NCBI GenBank assembly: GCA_020628815.1
Contig: JAHDEN010000035.1
Span: 1-44,278 of the forward strand
DNA: 44,278 nucleotides
From: Chloroflexota bacterium
Lineage (GTDB): Bacteria; Chloroflexota; Anaerolineae; Promineifilales; Promineifilaceae
Direction of reading: 5' to 3'
In this document: piece by piece, positions 33,391 to 41,883 of the stretch
Numbering within the stretch: position 1 is the stretch's first letter
Layout: each line of letters opens with the position of its first letter
The notes under the pieces: model-generated
What the model was told of the DNA's origin: nothing
The model's input: the letters and a program-made list of their open reading frames with translations, nothing else
The model's database searches: none
Made by a program: the position numbers and the translations under genes

Positions 33391-34382
33391 GCACCACCTT
33401 CACTTACCTTATCAGCGTCAGCCGTCTGGGATTTCTTTTCATAAATCAGCAACGCTGGCTTAGGCTTAAACCCCAACTGCATGTTTAAGTCATACATCGG
33501 GTTATTCTCCTCGTTGTCCGTTTTGATAATTCTGGCCCCATACGCCTTTGCAAATTCAATTGTCTTTAGCTTCAAAGCGGTTGCAATCCCTTTACGGCGA
33601 TGGGATTTCAGCACGCCGGTAAATCCAACCGATAGCTCATCATCTTTGCCATCAACCTTCTTCACCGTTGAAATACCAACCCACTTATCCCCGTCTAGTG
33701 CATAAAACGCTGATTCCGCCATAAAAGCCGGACTATCAAACTTCTGAATAAACTCTTCATAAGGCTGCTGTTTAAACTCAACCGTACTCGGTACATCTTG
33801 CAAGATGGGCCAGTCAAGGTCATAAATCCGTCGTTTCCAATCTGGGTACCGCTCTTTGAGCTCTGTTAAACGGGCGATCTCAATGCCATGCGATTCAACC
33901 AAGGCGTCAATGCCAGAGTATGGAGCAAAATCGAACTCGCCAACGTCTAATTCAGAACGCGGTTCGCGCATTTCGGGCTTAAAGCCAATAGATTCTAAAA
34001 ATTGACATCCGGCCGTTCGATCTTCCATCAAGATCGTGCCTAATGCTGAAACCGCTCCCCGCTGCTTAATATCACTCATCATCAGCTGCACAAACGGATC
34101 AGCAACCGATTTAAAGTCGATATCAGGGTCAATGGCCATCAAAAAAAAGTAGTCGTCCTCTGCGGTGGTTTCCCAGTCTTCCATGTATTCAGCAACGGCG
34201 ACTGGGGTGCCATTTTGCTCAAAAAATAGCCGTACAAAATGGGGTTCCTTCGGCCTAGAATCATCTTCATGTCGATAAACTCGTGGTGTTCGATGATATT
34301 CAGGCCAAGCTTTGTTCCAAAGCTCGGTCAATAACGCATAGTCCGCGTCGTTATATTCAAATTCACGTGTCGTGATTGTCAT
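33387..34382 (-). CDS. GNAT acetyltransferase, tandem domains
   Basis: 331 residues with two GNAT-like halves. The C-terminal half has the acetyl-CoA loop HRRKGIATALK (about 262, Q/RxxGxG/A type) in VGFTGVLKSHRRKGIATA and the final strand IIKTDNEENNPMYDLNMQLGF. The N-terminal half (about 1-150) retains the fold pattern but no clear acetyl-CoA loop. Such tandem proteins modify amines on small molecules or proteins; the substrate is unknown. First gene of the pair with RIO kinase (ATGA overlap). The attenuator at 34522-34656 lies 140-270 bases upstream and probably controls it. Confidence 0.88.
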   Translation of the reverse strand: MTITTREFEYNDADYALLTELWNKAWPEYHRTPRVYRHEDDSRPKEPHFVRLFFEQNGTPVAVAEYMEDWETTAEDDYFFLMAIDPDIDFKSVADPFVQLMMSDIKQRGAVSALGTILMEDRTAGCQFLESIGFKPEMREPRSELDVGEFDFAPYSGIDALVESHGIEIARLTELKERYPDWKRRIYDLDWPILQDVPSTVEFKQQPYEEFIQKFDSPAFMAESAFYALDGDKWVGISTVKKVDGKDDELSVGFTGVLKSHRRKGIATALKLKTIEFAKAYGARIIKTDNEENNPMYDLNMQLGFKPKPALLIYEKKSQTADADKVSEGGA

Positions 34383-34521
34383 TTTTTTATTTTTGTTTCG
34401 CGTGCTTTTGAGAAAAACTTTGGAAGTTTACTGGCACGAAGCACGCACTAACTTGTTGGGGTATGTATCTCAGAATAGGCTTTTGTGCAGGGGACCCTAT
34501 GGCTATAAAGCCAAATAAAAA

Positions 34522-34550
34522 AGCCACAGGGTAGAAATACCACTGTGGCT
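34522..34550 (-). terminator. Attenuator terminator upstream of GNAT gene
   Basis: Arms 34538-34550 and 34522-34533 (8 bp, one bulge, 4 bp) with loop TTTC are followed on the minus strand by TTTTTTATTT. It is the 3:4 structure of the attenuator and also closes transcripts coming from the DUF1801 gene. Confidence 0.85.
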
Positions 34551-34579
34551 TGAATCACAAAGTTTGGGGCGTAGTCGAG

Positions 34580-34639
34580 TTAAACGATTTGAGCCACAGA
34601 GGTATAAATTGAGGGGAATTTTGAAATTGTTCGAATCAT
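34580..34639 (-). CDS. 19-residue leader peptide
   Basis: ATG at 34639 to TAA at 34580 encodes MIRTISKFPSIYTSVAQIV. It has a full AAGGAGG ribosome site (34656-34650), ten bases upstream. Codons 11-16 form segment 2 of the attenuator, and the stop lies 9 bases past it, so a ribosome finishing translation would mask segment 2. There is no run of one amino acid, so the sensed signal is not obviously an amino acid supply. It may be general ribosome stalling. Confidence 0.7.
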   Translation of the reverse strand: MIRTISKFPSIYTSVAQIV

Positions 34640-34684
34640 TTGGTTTATACCTCCTTAGAAAATTTTTCGGCCGAAGCCGCGCAT

Positions 34685-34713
34685 AAGTTATCAGATCATT
34701 TTCCAGAAGTCAA
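34685..34713 (-). promoter_or_regulatory. Candidate promoter for the attenuator leader
   Basis: The minus strand reads TTGACT (34713-34708), 17 bases, then TAACTT (34690-34685). The -35 is good and the -10 weak. It would start transcription about 40 bases before the leader ATG. The DUF1801 stop is at 34718. Confidence 0.4.
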
Positions 34714-34717
34714 GATT

Positions 34718-35107
34718 TTAACGCCCCAATGCGGTTTTTCGCTCTTCAAACGCATCCTCAATCAGCTTGCGCACTCCTGCCTGAATAACATCTTCACTTG
34801 AGCGGATTTTGATGTGACGTAAACTTTTTCCCGTTCCTTCTAACAACCCATCTGGATCATCAAGATGAGCTCCTTTATAAAAGCCGAGATTGACCCATGC
34901 CTTATGAGGCATGATGTAGCAATATCCTTCGCTCATCTTTTTGGGGCCAACCCCAAAAGTTGCCGCCCGGTCACCGAGCCGCACAACTTCAGTTGCGTTT
35001 GGGTCAATTTCTAAAATGATTTTTTTCAGACTGACCATGATCGGCCGGAAAGACTCAGCGGCCGTTTCCAACAGATCATCAAACGTTCCAAATTTAGTTT
35101 CTGCCAT
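34718..35107 (-). CDS. DUF1801-family protein
   Basis: 129 residues. The sequence FDDLLETAAESFRPIMVSLKKIILEIDP, then RLGDRAATFGV, GYCYIMPHKAWVNLGFYKGAHLDDP and the C-terminal LRHIKIRSSEDV fits the PF08818 (YdhG-like) fold, a small soluble protein whose biochemical role is not established. It starts five bases after the DinG-type helicase stop and is likely cotranscribed with it. No catalytic residues are known. Confidence 0.85.
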   Translation of the reverse strand: MAETKFGTFDDLLETAAESFRPIMVSLKKIILEIDPNATEVVRLGDRAATFGVGPKKMSEGYCYIMPHKAWVNLGFYKGAHLDDPDGLLEGTGKSLRHIKIRSSEDVIQAGVRKLIEDAFEERKTALGR

Positions 35108-35112
35108 ATTAG

Positions 35113-37923
35113 TTACCTGTTTCGATTAAACCAGCGGACCAACAGCTCATTTACACGGGTAGACGGCTGGCGAATTACCGTACATTCGGGCAATGAATCA
35201 ACAAACGCAGAGCCGTACCGTTTAGACAAAACCCGTCGGTCCAGAATCATGACGACCCCTTCGTCTGTTTTACGCCGAATCAAGCGGCCAAACCCCTGCC
35301 GCCAGCGCAAAATCGCCTCTGGGATTGAGTACTGAAAGAACGAATTGTCGAACGTCTCAGACCGGGCAGCAAAAATCGGATCCGACGGAACATCAAACGG
35401 GATTTTTGCCAAAATCACATTTAGCAGCGCATCTCCGGGGATGTCTACACCCTCCCAAAACGACTTGGTCCCCAACAAAACCGCTTTTGCATCAGGGGCG
35501 CTAAACTGGGCCGTTAGCTGTTGGCGCGAGCTGCCTGGTAGCTGAGCCAACACTGTGATTCCTTCTTTTTGCAACGGGCCACGAATCGCATTATAGGTTT
35601 CGCGCACCTGCTTGTTTGATGTAAACAACACCAATGTCCGGCCGCCCAGCGTTGCGGCCGAATCGATAATCACCTGCTCAACATATTGCTGATAGTAGGG
35701 CTGATTGGGCTCCGGCATGTCAGACATGAGCCACAATAGCGCATTTGACTGGTAATCAAACGGCGAGCCAACCGCCATCTCGTATACGCCTTCTGCTTTT
35801 AAACGATCCCGAATATAGTCAAAATTCGGCTCGTCATCTCCAAAAGCGGGCGACGTACGCATGGTAGCGGATGTTAAAACAACCGTTTCCATTTTGTGAA
35901 AAATATGCTCTTCGACCAGTGGCCCCACATGCAACGGAGCCGCATGAATCGACAAACTATCCCTAAAAGATTCAGCCCAATAAATAAAATCTTCTCGAGG
36001 GGTCATCACAATCGCATCGATATTTTTGCGCATATCTTCCAATGATTTTTTGGCTGACCCGATGTTTTGGGCATGCAGTTCACCGTTCTCGATTTCGTAA
36101 TTTTGTAGGATGTATTCCATCCCATCAAAAATTTTGTCTAATTCTTTAACCATCGACAGCAACGGTAAATTTAAATTCTCCCAGCTACCTGTGACCTCTT
36201 CCCAAATCGGATCCAGCCGCACGCTTTCGGTTAAACGGGTTTGTTGTGCAAAATCACTTTTACGCCGCTCACCACCGTTCATAAAATAGGCCAGCACGGT
36301 AAAGAAATCTTGCCCACGCATTTCGGCCAGCTCCCCATCAACTTTGATTTTGTTGATGTGTTGATCCAGTCCTTCACGCTGATCTTTGGGGATTGAGTTG
36401 GTTTGAGACTGTAGCTGAGCCAAGGTTCCGCTTTTTTCCCGAATGATGTCGGCCACCACTCGGTTAAAGGTCCGTTTGTTGGCTTCAAAGCTCAACCCGT
36501 CTGTCACGGCCGGTTCAAGGTGATGGGCCTCGTCCACGACTAAGTCGACAAAATTAGGCAAAATATGATTCCCGGCCGAAATATCTGACAGCAGCAGCGA
36601 GTGATTCACAATCACGATGTGAGCGTGTTCAGCCCGCTGCTGGGCAATCCAGCGGGGGCAACGGAACTGACGGCAGGTTTCCTGTTTGCACGTTTCATTT
36701 TGCGCGTTCATTTTGCCCCACGCCATCCGGTCATCAAAGTTACGCAGCGTAATTTCGTTCATGTCGCCGGTATCGGTTTTGGGTAACCAGACGAGCAGAC
36801 GGGCATACAAGGGCATATCGCTGGCCTCGTTCGGGCCGCGCCGTCTAATCTGATTAAAAATGCGGTTGCACAGGTAGTTGTAGCGACCTTTACGCACGGC
36901 CGTACGCAGTTCAAACGGCAGAACCTTTTGCAAGGTTGGAATATCTTTTGTGACGAGCTGATCCTGTAAGTTGATCGTCGCTGTAGAAACAACCACTCGA
37001 CGGCCGTTGGTTACCGACCAAAAAGCGGATGGCAGTAAATACCCCACACTCTTACCGGTACCGGTTCCCGCTTCAACCATTAAATGTTGTCCCTCGTTAA
37101 AGGCATTGGTCACCGCATCTACCATCTCGACCTGCTGTTGGCGCAGCTCAAAATTGGGGAAAACTTTGCTGAAATTCCCCTCTTCCGCAAACATGTCTAG
37201 CACAATGTCATTTGGAATTTCTTCTGGCACTTCGGCCGCAACCAGCTTCTCACCCTCAACTTTGCCCGGCCGGAAAAGCTCCTCCATGTATTTGCCCGCA
37301 CGTCGCCCATCTTGGATAGCAGATTTCATTAGCTGATTATGGACATCGAGGAAAAATTGAGCCTCATCCCACATCACATTTCCGCCCGCTTCAGCGATCT
37401 CGCCCAAAATGGTGAGATCTAATTTCATCGCCTGCTCTTGCAGCACCATAAATAGCTCGGCCGTCAAAATCACATCGTCTAAAGCACGATGGGTTTGTCC
37501 CCCTTCAGGCAGTGGTAGCTCCAGCGCATTTGCCAAAAATTCAAGTCCGTAGCGGGGTAGATCAGGGTACAAGATCGTCGCTAATGTCAGCGTGTCAATC
37601 GACCGATTGCTAACGGCTAAACTCTCCGCATTTAGAAACCCCATATCAAACCCGATGTTGTGCCCCACCACAATATGGTTTCCGATGATCTTTTCAATCT
37701 TTTTGCGGATCGAGAACAGGCTGGGCGCATCATCAACCATTTCTTGAGTGATACCGGTAATATCGGTCACGATATCTGTAACCGGATCAAAGCTTTGTAC
37801 CAAGCTAGAAAATTCTTCGGTGATCTCGCCATTCTCCAGAACGACGGCCGCGAATTCGATAATTCCGTTACGGCCCGCGTCAAGGCCGGTGGTTTCGAGG
37901 TCTACAATGACATAAGAAGGCAT
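35113..37923 (-). CDS. dinG: DinG-type helicase fused to DEDDh 3'-5' exonuclease
   Basis: 936 residues. N-terminal DnaQ-like exonuclease (1-165): VDLETTG (Asp8, Glu10), HNIGFDMGFL and HRALDD form DEDDh. Superfamily-2 XPD/DinG helicase from about 240: Walker A AGTGTGKS (285-292), YLCNRI then CKQETCRQFRC giving four cysteines for an Fe-S cluster, DEAHH (about 462), TSATM, GTKSFWEGVDIPG and QGFGRLIRR. This is the Gram-positive-style bifunctional DinG, which removes or resects structured DNA during repair. The ATG at 37923 has no strong ribosome site. It is followed closely by DUF1801 and is divergent from the IMPase gene. Confidence 0.94.
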   Translation of the reverse strand: MPSYVIVDLETTGLDAGRNGIIEFAAVVLENGEITEEFSSLVQSFDPVTDIVTDITGITQEMVDDAPSLFSIRKKIEKIIGNHIVVGHNIGFDMGFLNAESLAVSNRSIDTLTLATILYPDLPRYGLEFLANALELPLPEGGQTHRALDDVILTAELFMVLQEQAMKLDLTILGEIAEAGGNVMWDEAQFFLDVHNQLMKSAIQDGRRAGKYMEELFRPGKVEGEKLVAAEVPEEIPNDIVLDMFAEEGNFSKVFPNFELRQQQVEMVDAVTNAFNEGQHLMVEAGTGTGKSVGYLLPSAFWSVTNGRRVVVSTATINLQDQLVTKDIPTLQKVLPFELRTAVRKGRYNYLCNRIFNQIRRRGPNEASDMPLYARLLVWLPKTDTGDMNEITLRNFDDRMAWGKMNAQNETCKQETCRQFRCPRWIAQQRAEHAHIVIVNHSLLLSDISAGNHILPNFVDLVVDEAHHLEPAVTDGLSFEANKRTFNRVVADIIREKSGTLAQLQSQTNSIPKDQREGLDQHINKIKVDGELAEMRGQDFFTVLAYFMNGGERRKSDFAQQTRLTESVRLDPIWEEVTGSWENLNLPLLSMVKELDKIFDGMEYILQNYEIENGELHAQNIGSAKKSLEDMRKNIDAIVMTPREDFIYWAESFRDSLSIHAAPLHVGPLVEEHIFHKMETVVLTSATMRTSPAFGDDEPNFDYIRDRLKAEGVYEMAVGSPFDYQSNALLWLMSDMPEPNQPYYQQYVEQVIIDSAATLGGRTLVLFTSNKQVRETYNAIRGPLQKEGITVLAQLPGSSRQQLTAQFSAPDAKAVLLGTKSFWEGVDIPGDALLNVILAKIPFDVPSDPIFAARSETFDNSFFQYSIPEAILRWRQGFGRLIRRKTDEGVVMILDRRVLSKRYGSAFVDSLPECTVIRQPSTRVNELLVRWFNRNR

Positions 37924-38077
37924 AAGTTGCTTCGCTTACAAGACAATCTGTGATTGCCTGAATGAGAATATGGATGATAAAGGTGATGGATTTTAGCACA
38001 AATGTTTGATGTTAAAAGAAATTTATCGGTTGCCTTGAAAGATCAAAATGAAACTTTAATCGATCAAAATCGGCCGG

Positions 38078-38083
38078 TAGAAT
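38078..38083 (+). promoter_or_regulatory. -10-like TAGAAT 6 nt before IMPase ATG
   Basis: TAGAAT is followed by exactly six bases and the ATG at 38090. The same spacing is seen at hemW. No Shine-Dalgarno precedes this ATG, in line with leaderless transcription. Confidence 0.35.
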
Positions 38084-38089
38084 AAGACA

Positions 38090-38884
38090 ATGACACAAGC
38101 ACACATTTTGGAAACGGCAAAAACGATCGCCTTGGAAGCGGGCGAGTTAATTAAACACGGGTTTGAATCTGATAAATCTATTGATTTAAAGAGCAGCACC
38201 ATCGATTTGGTCACCAATTACGATCGGGCGGCCGAGGCGCTGATCAGGCAGCGGCTGAACAGCGCGTTTCCAGATCATTTAATTGTGGGAGAAGAGGAAG
38301 GGGCAGATGAAGGAGAAAGCCCACATGTTTGGTACGTTGACCCGATTGATGGGACAACAAATTTTACACACGGGGTTCCATTCTTTTGTGTATCGATCGC
38401 GATGTACACCAATAACAAACCGGCCGTTGGCGTCATTTACGACCCGATACAGCAAGAGCTATTTTATGGCTCGGCCGGTGATGGGGCTTTTGTTCAGTCG
38501 TCATCTGGCACAATCAAGCAGTTGCAAACCACAAATACAGCGACATTGAATCAGGCTTTACTCGGGACCGGTTTCCCCTATGATCGAGCGACAAGCGATT
38601 TGGATAATTTAGAGCAAATCAGCCGCATTGTTAAACAGTGTCGTGGTCTGCGCCGCTTGGGCTCAGCCGCACTCGATTTAGCCTACGTGGCGGCCGGTCG
38701 GTTAGATGGGTATTGGGAGTTCAAACTGAACATGTATGATGTGGGGGCAGGCATTTTGTTGGTTCAAGAAGCGGGCGGGGTGGTGTGCAACATTGATGGA
38801 GGCACCCCGTTTACACCGGCCGATGTGGTCCATCTTGTGGCATCTGGGCCGGAATTAAAAGATGTGTTGCTAAATCAGCTTTAA
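38090..38884 (+). CDS. suhB: Inositol monophosphatase family protein
   Basis: 264 residues. Mg-dependent sugar-phosphate phosphatase. Metal ligands: Glu in VGEEEGAD (68-70), then Asp84 and Asp87 in VDPIDGTTNF, and the distal DVGAGILLVQEAGG (about 224) carries the last Asp. SuhB-type IMPases hydrolyse myo-inositol-1-phosphate and sometimes act in rRNA transcription antitermination or on fructose-1,6-bisphosphate; the exact substrate cannot be told here. It is monocistronic on the plus strand, with a CGGCCG copy in the promoter region. Confidence 0.92.
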   Translation: MTQAHILETAKTIALEAGELIKHGFESDKSIDLKSSTIDLVTNYDRAAEALIRQRLNSAFPDHLIVGEEEGADEGESPHVWYVDPIDGTTNFTHGVPFFCVSIAMYTNNKPAVGVIYDPIQQELFYGSAGDGAFVQSSSGTIKQLQTTNTATLNQALLGTGFPYDRATSDLDNLEQISRIVKQCRGLRRLGSAALDLAYVAAGRLDGYWEFKLNMYDVGAGILLVQEAGGVVCNIDGGTPFTPADVVHLVASGPELKDVLLNQL

Positions 38885-38922
38885 ACGCCCAAACAAGCCA
38901 TTTTGAGTCAGTCCCATATCCA

Positions 38923-40845
38923 TCAATTGGCTTGCTGCGTTTGGGGGAAATAAACCGAGAACCAGTTAACCGGCGGCCGTAAACGGGCAGCTTCTTCTGG
39001 GGTCAGTGACCCATCGGCCACTTTACTCAACACCTCTGGCCGGAAGTAGTCAGCTTCACCCAAACGTACCGGCCGGGATTGATTAAATCCCTCCTGCATC
39101 ATCGGCCGAATTCGATCTGGCAACTTGTTCCAAAACCCATTTTGAGTCGTCGTCGCAAATCGCGCCGGAATCGTCCGCTCGGCACCATTAACCTCGTTAA
39201 AGCTCAAAAACTCAATAAACTCCCACGTGCTAATCGGGCTGTCTGAAAAACTGCTGACAGCCCCACCATTAATGACCAAAGGATAAATTGGTTTCTCCCC
39301 TTCTAAACGGGGTAAGGGCTGCATAAAAGCGTTACGCGCCGCTAAATCATGCTCATAAAAAACCGGCCGTGATACCCACATGGCTGAACGGCGGGCCGAG
39401 ACTGAAGCTTGGGTTATAAAATGATTAAGTTGATCCTTTATCGAACCATCCGGTGGGATTGAAATCGACTGGCTATTGTTGGCATAAAAGCTCAGCGCAT
39501 CTTCAATCCCTGCTGATGACAGATCGATTGTGCAAGAGATCGGAAGCGTATCGGCACCGCACGTATGATCGGCCCCATACGCACGGGAAAGAAGCAGAAC
39601 CGGGCTAGGAGAAGCGATGCCCCATTCTAAACCGCCCTCAGCCGTGTAAACGTCCATGACCGCCTCAAAGTCTGACCAGCTCCAGTTGGGATAATCGACG
39701 GCAGGATTTCCAAAATTAGACGCATAACTCAAATCGGTTGAAATAAATGCAAGCTCTCCACTTAACGGCAAAAACCACACCTGATCTTGCCACCATGCTC
39801 CGGCCCAATGCTGCCCGAAAAACGACGTGTGCATTCCGGTCGATAGCTCAGTAACCGGTAAAACCGCACCAGATGCGATAATGTCTAACGTGGGAGAGAG
39901 ATAAGCGCCGTCTACCGTTTTCAAAAATTCAGGATAATTTACGGTTCCTGACGGGTAGCGAACAAGCTCAACAGAAATATTTTTCCCCGCCGCTGCCTGC
40001 TCTTTCTCAAATTCTTCAACCAAATTGATTACCCGATCTCCAATCGATTCAGGCACCCCAAAGCGAATGACTGCAGTGTCGGTTAAATCAAGCAGCCGCT
40101 GGTCAAAATAGTCCCAGTAGCTTTGCGGGATCTGGGCCTCGGCCGTCAGTCCGTATAAACGGGGTGAGGCAAATTCAAATTCTTTGGTAGGCACAAATGA
40201 ATGCGCTCCGACCGACACGCTTAAGCCTGAACAAACCGGTTCAGCCAGACTCGCGCAATACCCATCTAATGTGCTGGATAACCGCTCAAGAAGCTCGGCT
40301 TCAAACGGCCGATCTCGCTCGGTAAGTGAAAGCTTGCCATCAAACGTTTCAAAATCGACTGAATATTTGCTTTGCCAATAGGCGGCCGACTCGCTCTTTA
40401 ACCGGACAGATCCATTCCAATCGTTAAAAAACAGGGTCCGGTACAGCGTTTCATTTTGAGCCGTTTTCCACTGTGCTTGTGCCCAAATTTCTAGCTCAAC
40501 TTGTTCAAATTCTTCGATTTGAGGCGAACTCAGCCAGAACTCAATTTGCTTCGGGTGCATTTCATGAATGAGTAGATTCGGTTCCCCCCCATAATTTGTG
40601 AAATATAGATCCCCATCCCGTTGAGAAACAGCTGAGACCTGTAAATCAACGGCCGATTGTAAAAAAGAGACGGTTTCTTGATCAAAACGGCCGATGCGCC
40701 ACCAGCCAATACCGGCCAAAGCGGCCGCCAATACAACCCCAAACAGCAAAACGCCCCAACGGCGCGGTTGGGGGTCAGGCCCATCCGAATAAGATTTAGG
40801 ATCAATTGATTCAGCTTCCTCATCCAGTTCCCATTCGAAATTCAT
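38923..40845 (-). CDS. Membrane-tethered extracellular solute-binding-like protein
   Basis: 640 residues. Acidic N-terminal cytosolic stretch (1-28), a membrane helix (about 31-50, WGVLLFGVVLAAALAGIGWW), about 180 residues of unknown beta-rich extracytoplasmic domain, then an ABC family-1 solute-binding fold (about 245-600): VIRFGVPESIGDRVINLVEEFEKE, YLSPTLDIIAS, WWQDQVWFLPLSGELAFI, SWSDFEAVMDVYTAEGG and STWEFIEFLSF. It is held by a helix rather than a lipobox, and there is no permease or ATPase gene nearby. It could act as a sensor or an orphan binding protein. Ends with TGA. Found 82 bases after the DUF1177 gene; joint transcription is uncertain. Confidence 0.8.
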   Translation of the reverse strand: MNFEWELDEEAESIDPKSYSDGPDPQPRRWGVLLFGVVLAAALAGIGWWRIGRFDQETVSFLQSAVDLQVSAVSQRDGDLYFTNYGGEPNLLIHEMHPKQIEFWLSSPQIEEFEQVELEIWAQAQWKTAQNETLYRTLFFNDWNGSVRLKSESAAYWQSKYSVDFETFDGKLSLTERDRPFEAELLERLSSTLDGYCASLAEPVCSGLSVSVGAHSFVPTKEFEFASPRLYGLTAEAQIPQSYWDYFDQRLLDLTDTAVIRFGVPESIGDRVINLVEEFEKEQAAAGKNISVELVRYPSGTVNYPEFLKTVDGAYLSPTLDIIASGAVLPVTELSTGMHTSFFGQHWAGAWWQDQVWFLPLSGELAFISTDLSYASNFGNPAVDYPNWSWSDFEAVMDVYTAEGGLEWGIASPSPVLLLSRAYGADHTCGADTLPISCTIDLSSAGIEDALSFYANNSQSISIPPDGSIKDQLNHFITQASVSARRSAMWVSRPVFYEHDLAARNAFMQPLPRLEGEKPIYPLVINGGAVSSFSDSPISTWEFIEFLSFNEVNGAERTIPARFATTTQNGFWNKLPDRIRPMMQEGFNQSRPVRLGEADYFRPEVLSKVADGSLTPEEAARLRPPVNWFSVYFPQTQQAN

Positions 40846-40927
40846 GTTATTAACCGTGACCTTATGTAAGCTTTTTTATCATCAGCAGCACCGCTATTCT
40901 AATTCGAAGTGGAAAAAATAAAAAACC

Positions 40928-41866
40928 TTACTTAGATTTTGTGTCTCGGCTTTGCAGATGATGCATAGAACCATATAGCGTTTGCAAACGCTCAAACTCA
41001 TCTACATCATAAAACGTGCACAGCCCTCGACCAAACCCTTTGGCAACCTCGATACAGAAGCGGGCGGCTTGCTCAATATCAGTTGCTTGGCTGGCGCCGC
41101 TGGCGGAACCAGGCACGGCGACCTCGGCCGTTAGCGCTACCCCCACGACCGGTGCATCGGTTGCAATCGCAGGCTGCATGATACTGTTGATATGATAAAT
41201 TCCGTTGCCGTACGGGGTAATATCTTGCGTTGTAATCGGGAGCACAGCGGCCGGTTTCCCCCGTACGATCATCATCGTGCGCACTAAGTCTGCGCTTACG
41301 CGCAAAATGTAACCCTCTTTAACCGTTGGTGTGATGGCAAACCCGCGCTGATTTAAGATCAAGTTACCGCGCGTGGTGTCAACAGATAAAATCGCATCCA
41401 TTTCCGGCCGATTTAGCTGCTTAATCAATGTCCCATTATCGATGGGAGAATCCATAAACGGAACAGGATCATGCGGGATCACCGGCGCATTTGGGCAAAT
41501 ATGGGTTGTGATAACCACGTCTCCATCCAACTGATCCCCATTGGCCAACATGTCAGCCAGTTTTAGCGCACACGCAATAGCCGTAATCGCCCCATCTGCA
41601 TCAGACACCAAACCAATCATCTCCGGCCGGGCGCCAATCCCGCCCAGCTTGCCGATAATACCCAGCGTGGGTGCGGTGCCACCGGCCGATTTACCGGCCG
41701 AGCCTGGCACCTGAATCACCAAGGCATCTGTTGATCCCTTTTCACCGGTAACCGGTGTCACCATCACATTTAGCCCTCGTTCGATCAGAACGGCCGCAAC
41801 GGACTGTCCGGTTACATGGGCGCTGTCTAGCAATTCAAAGGCTTCAATCGTTTGTTTTAGCGTCAT
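40928..41866 (-). CDS. DUF1177 family protein
   Basis: 312 residues. Matches the DUF1177 pattern from the start: MTLKQTIEAFELLDSAHVTG, then VIQVPGSAGKSAGGTAPTLG, IGRP-like IGARPEMIGLVSDADGAI, THICPNAPVIPHDPVPFM and the closing FCIEVAKGFGRGLCTFYD. The conserved histidines, aspartates and HICP segment suggest a metal-dependent amidase-like or peptidase-like enzyme, but the function has not been established as far as I know. GGTGGAG precedes the ATG. Third in a tight operon after an M20 amidohydrolase and an NmrA-like protein, so a role in amino-acid or ureide degradation is likely (inference). Confidence 0.85.
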   Translation of the reverse strand: MTLKQTIEAFELLDSAHVTGQSVAAVLIERGLNVMVTPVTGEKGSTDALVIQVPGSAGKSAGGTAPTLGIIGKLGGIGARPEMIGLVSDADGAITAIACALKLADMLANGDQLDGDVVITTHICPNAPVIPHDPVPFMDSPIDNGTLIKQLNRPEMDAILSVDTTRGNLILNQRGFAITPTVKEGYILRVSADLVRTMMIVRGKPAAVLPITTQDITPYGNGIYHINSIMQPAIATDAPVVGVALTAEVAVPGSASGASQATDIEQAARFCIEVAKGFGRGLCTFYDVDEFERLQTLYGSMHHLQSRDTKSK

Positions 41867-41883
41867 CTTTTAACTCCACCTAT

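Larger units (their letters stand above)
34522..34656 (-). promoter_or_regulatory. Leader-peptide transcription attenuator of GNAT-RIO operon
   Basis: Four segments in mRNA order. (1) GAGGUAUAAA 34653-34644, overlapping the Shine-Dalgarno; (2) UUUAUACCUCUGUGGCU 34608-34591, inside the leader ORF; (3) AGCCACAGUGGUA 34550-34538; (4) UACCCUGUGGCU 34533-34522, followed by UUUUUUAUUU. 1 pairs with 2 (10 bp), 2 with 3 (8 bp, CUGUGGCU:AGCCACAG) and 3 with 4 (12 bp plus one bulged U). Segments 2 and 4 share the identical octamer CUGUGGCU, so they compete exactly for segment 3. This is the trp/pheA-type logic. Confidence 0.75.

Noticed and set aside
34494..34533. A further inverted repeat (ACCCTATGGCT with AGCCACAGGGT) as an antiterminator
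   Set aside because: The distal arm lies after the U-tract, so it is transcribed too late to prevent termination. It may be a remnant of duplication.
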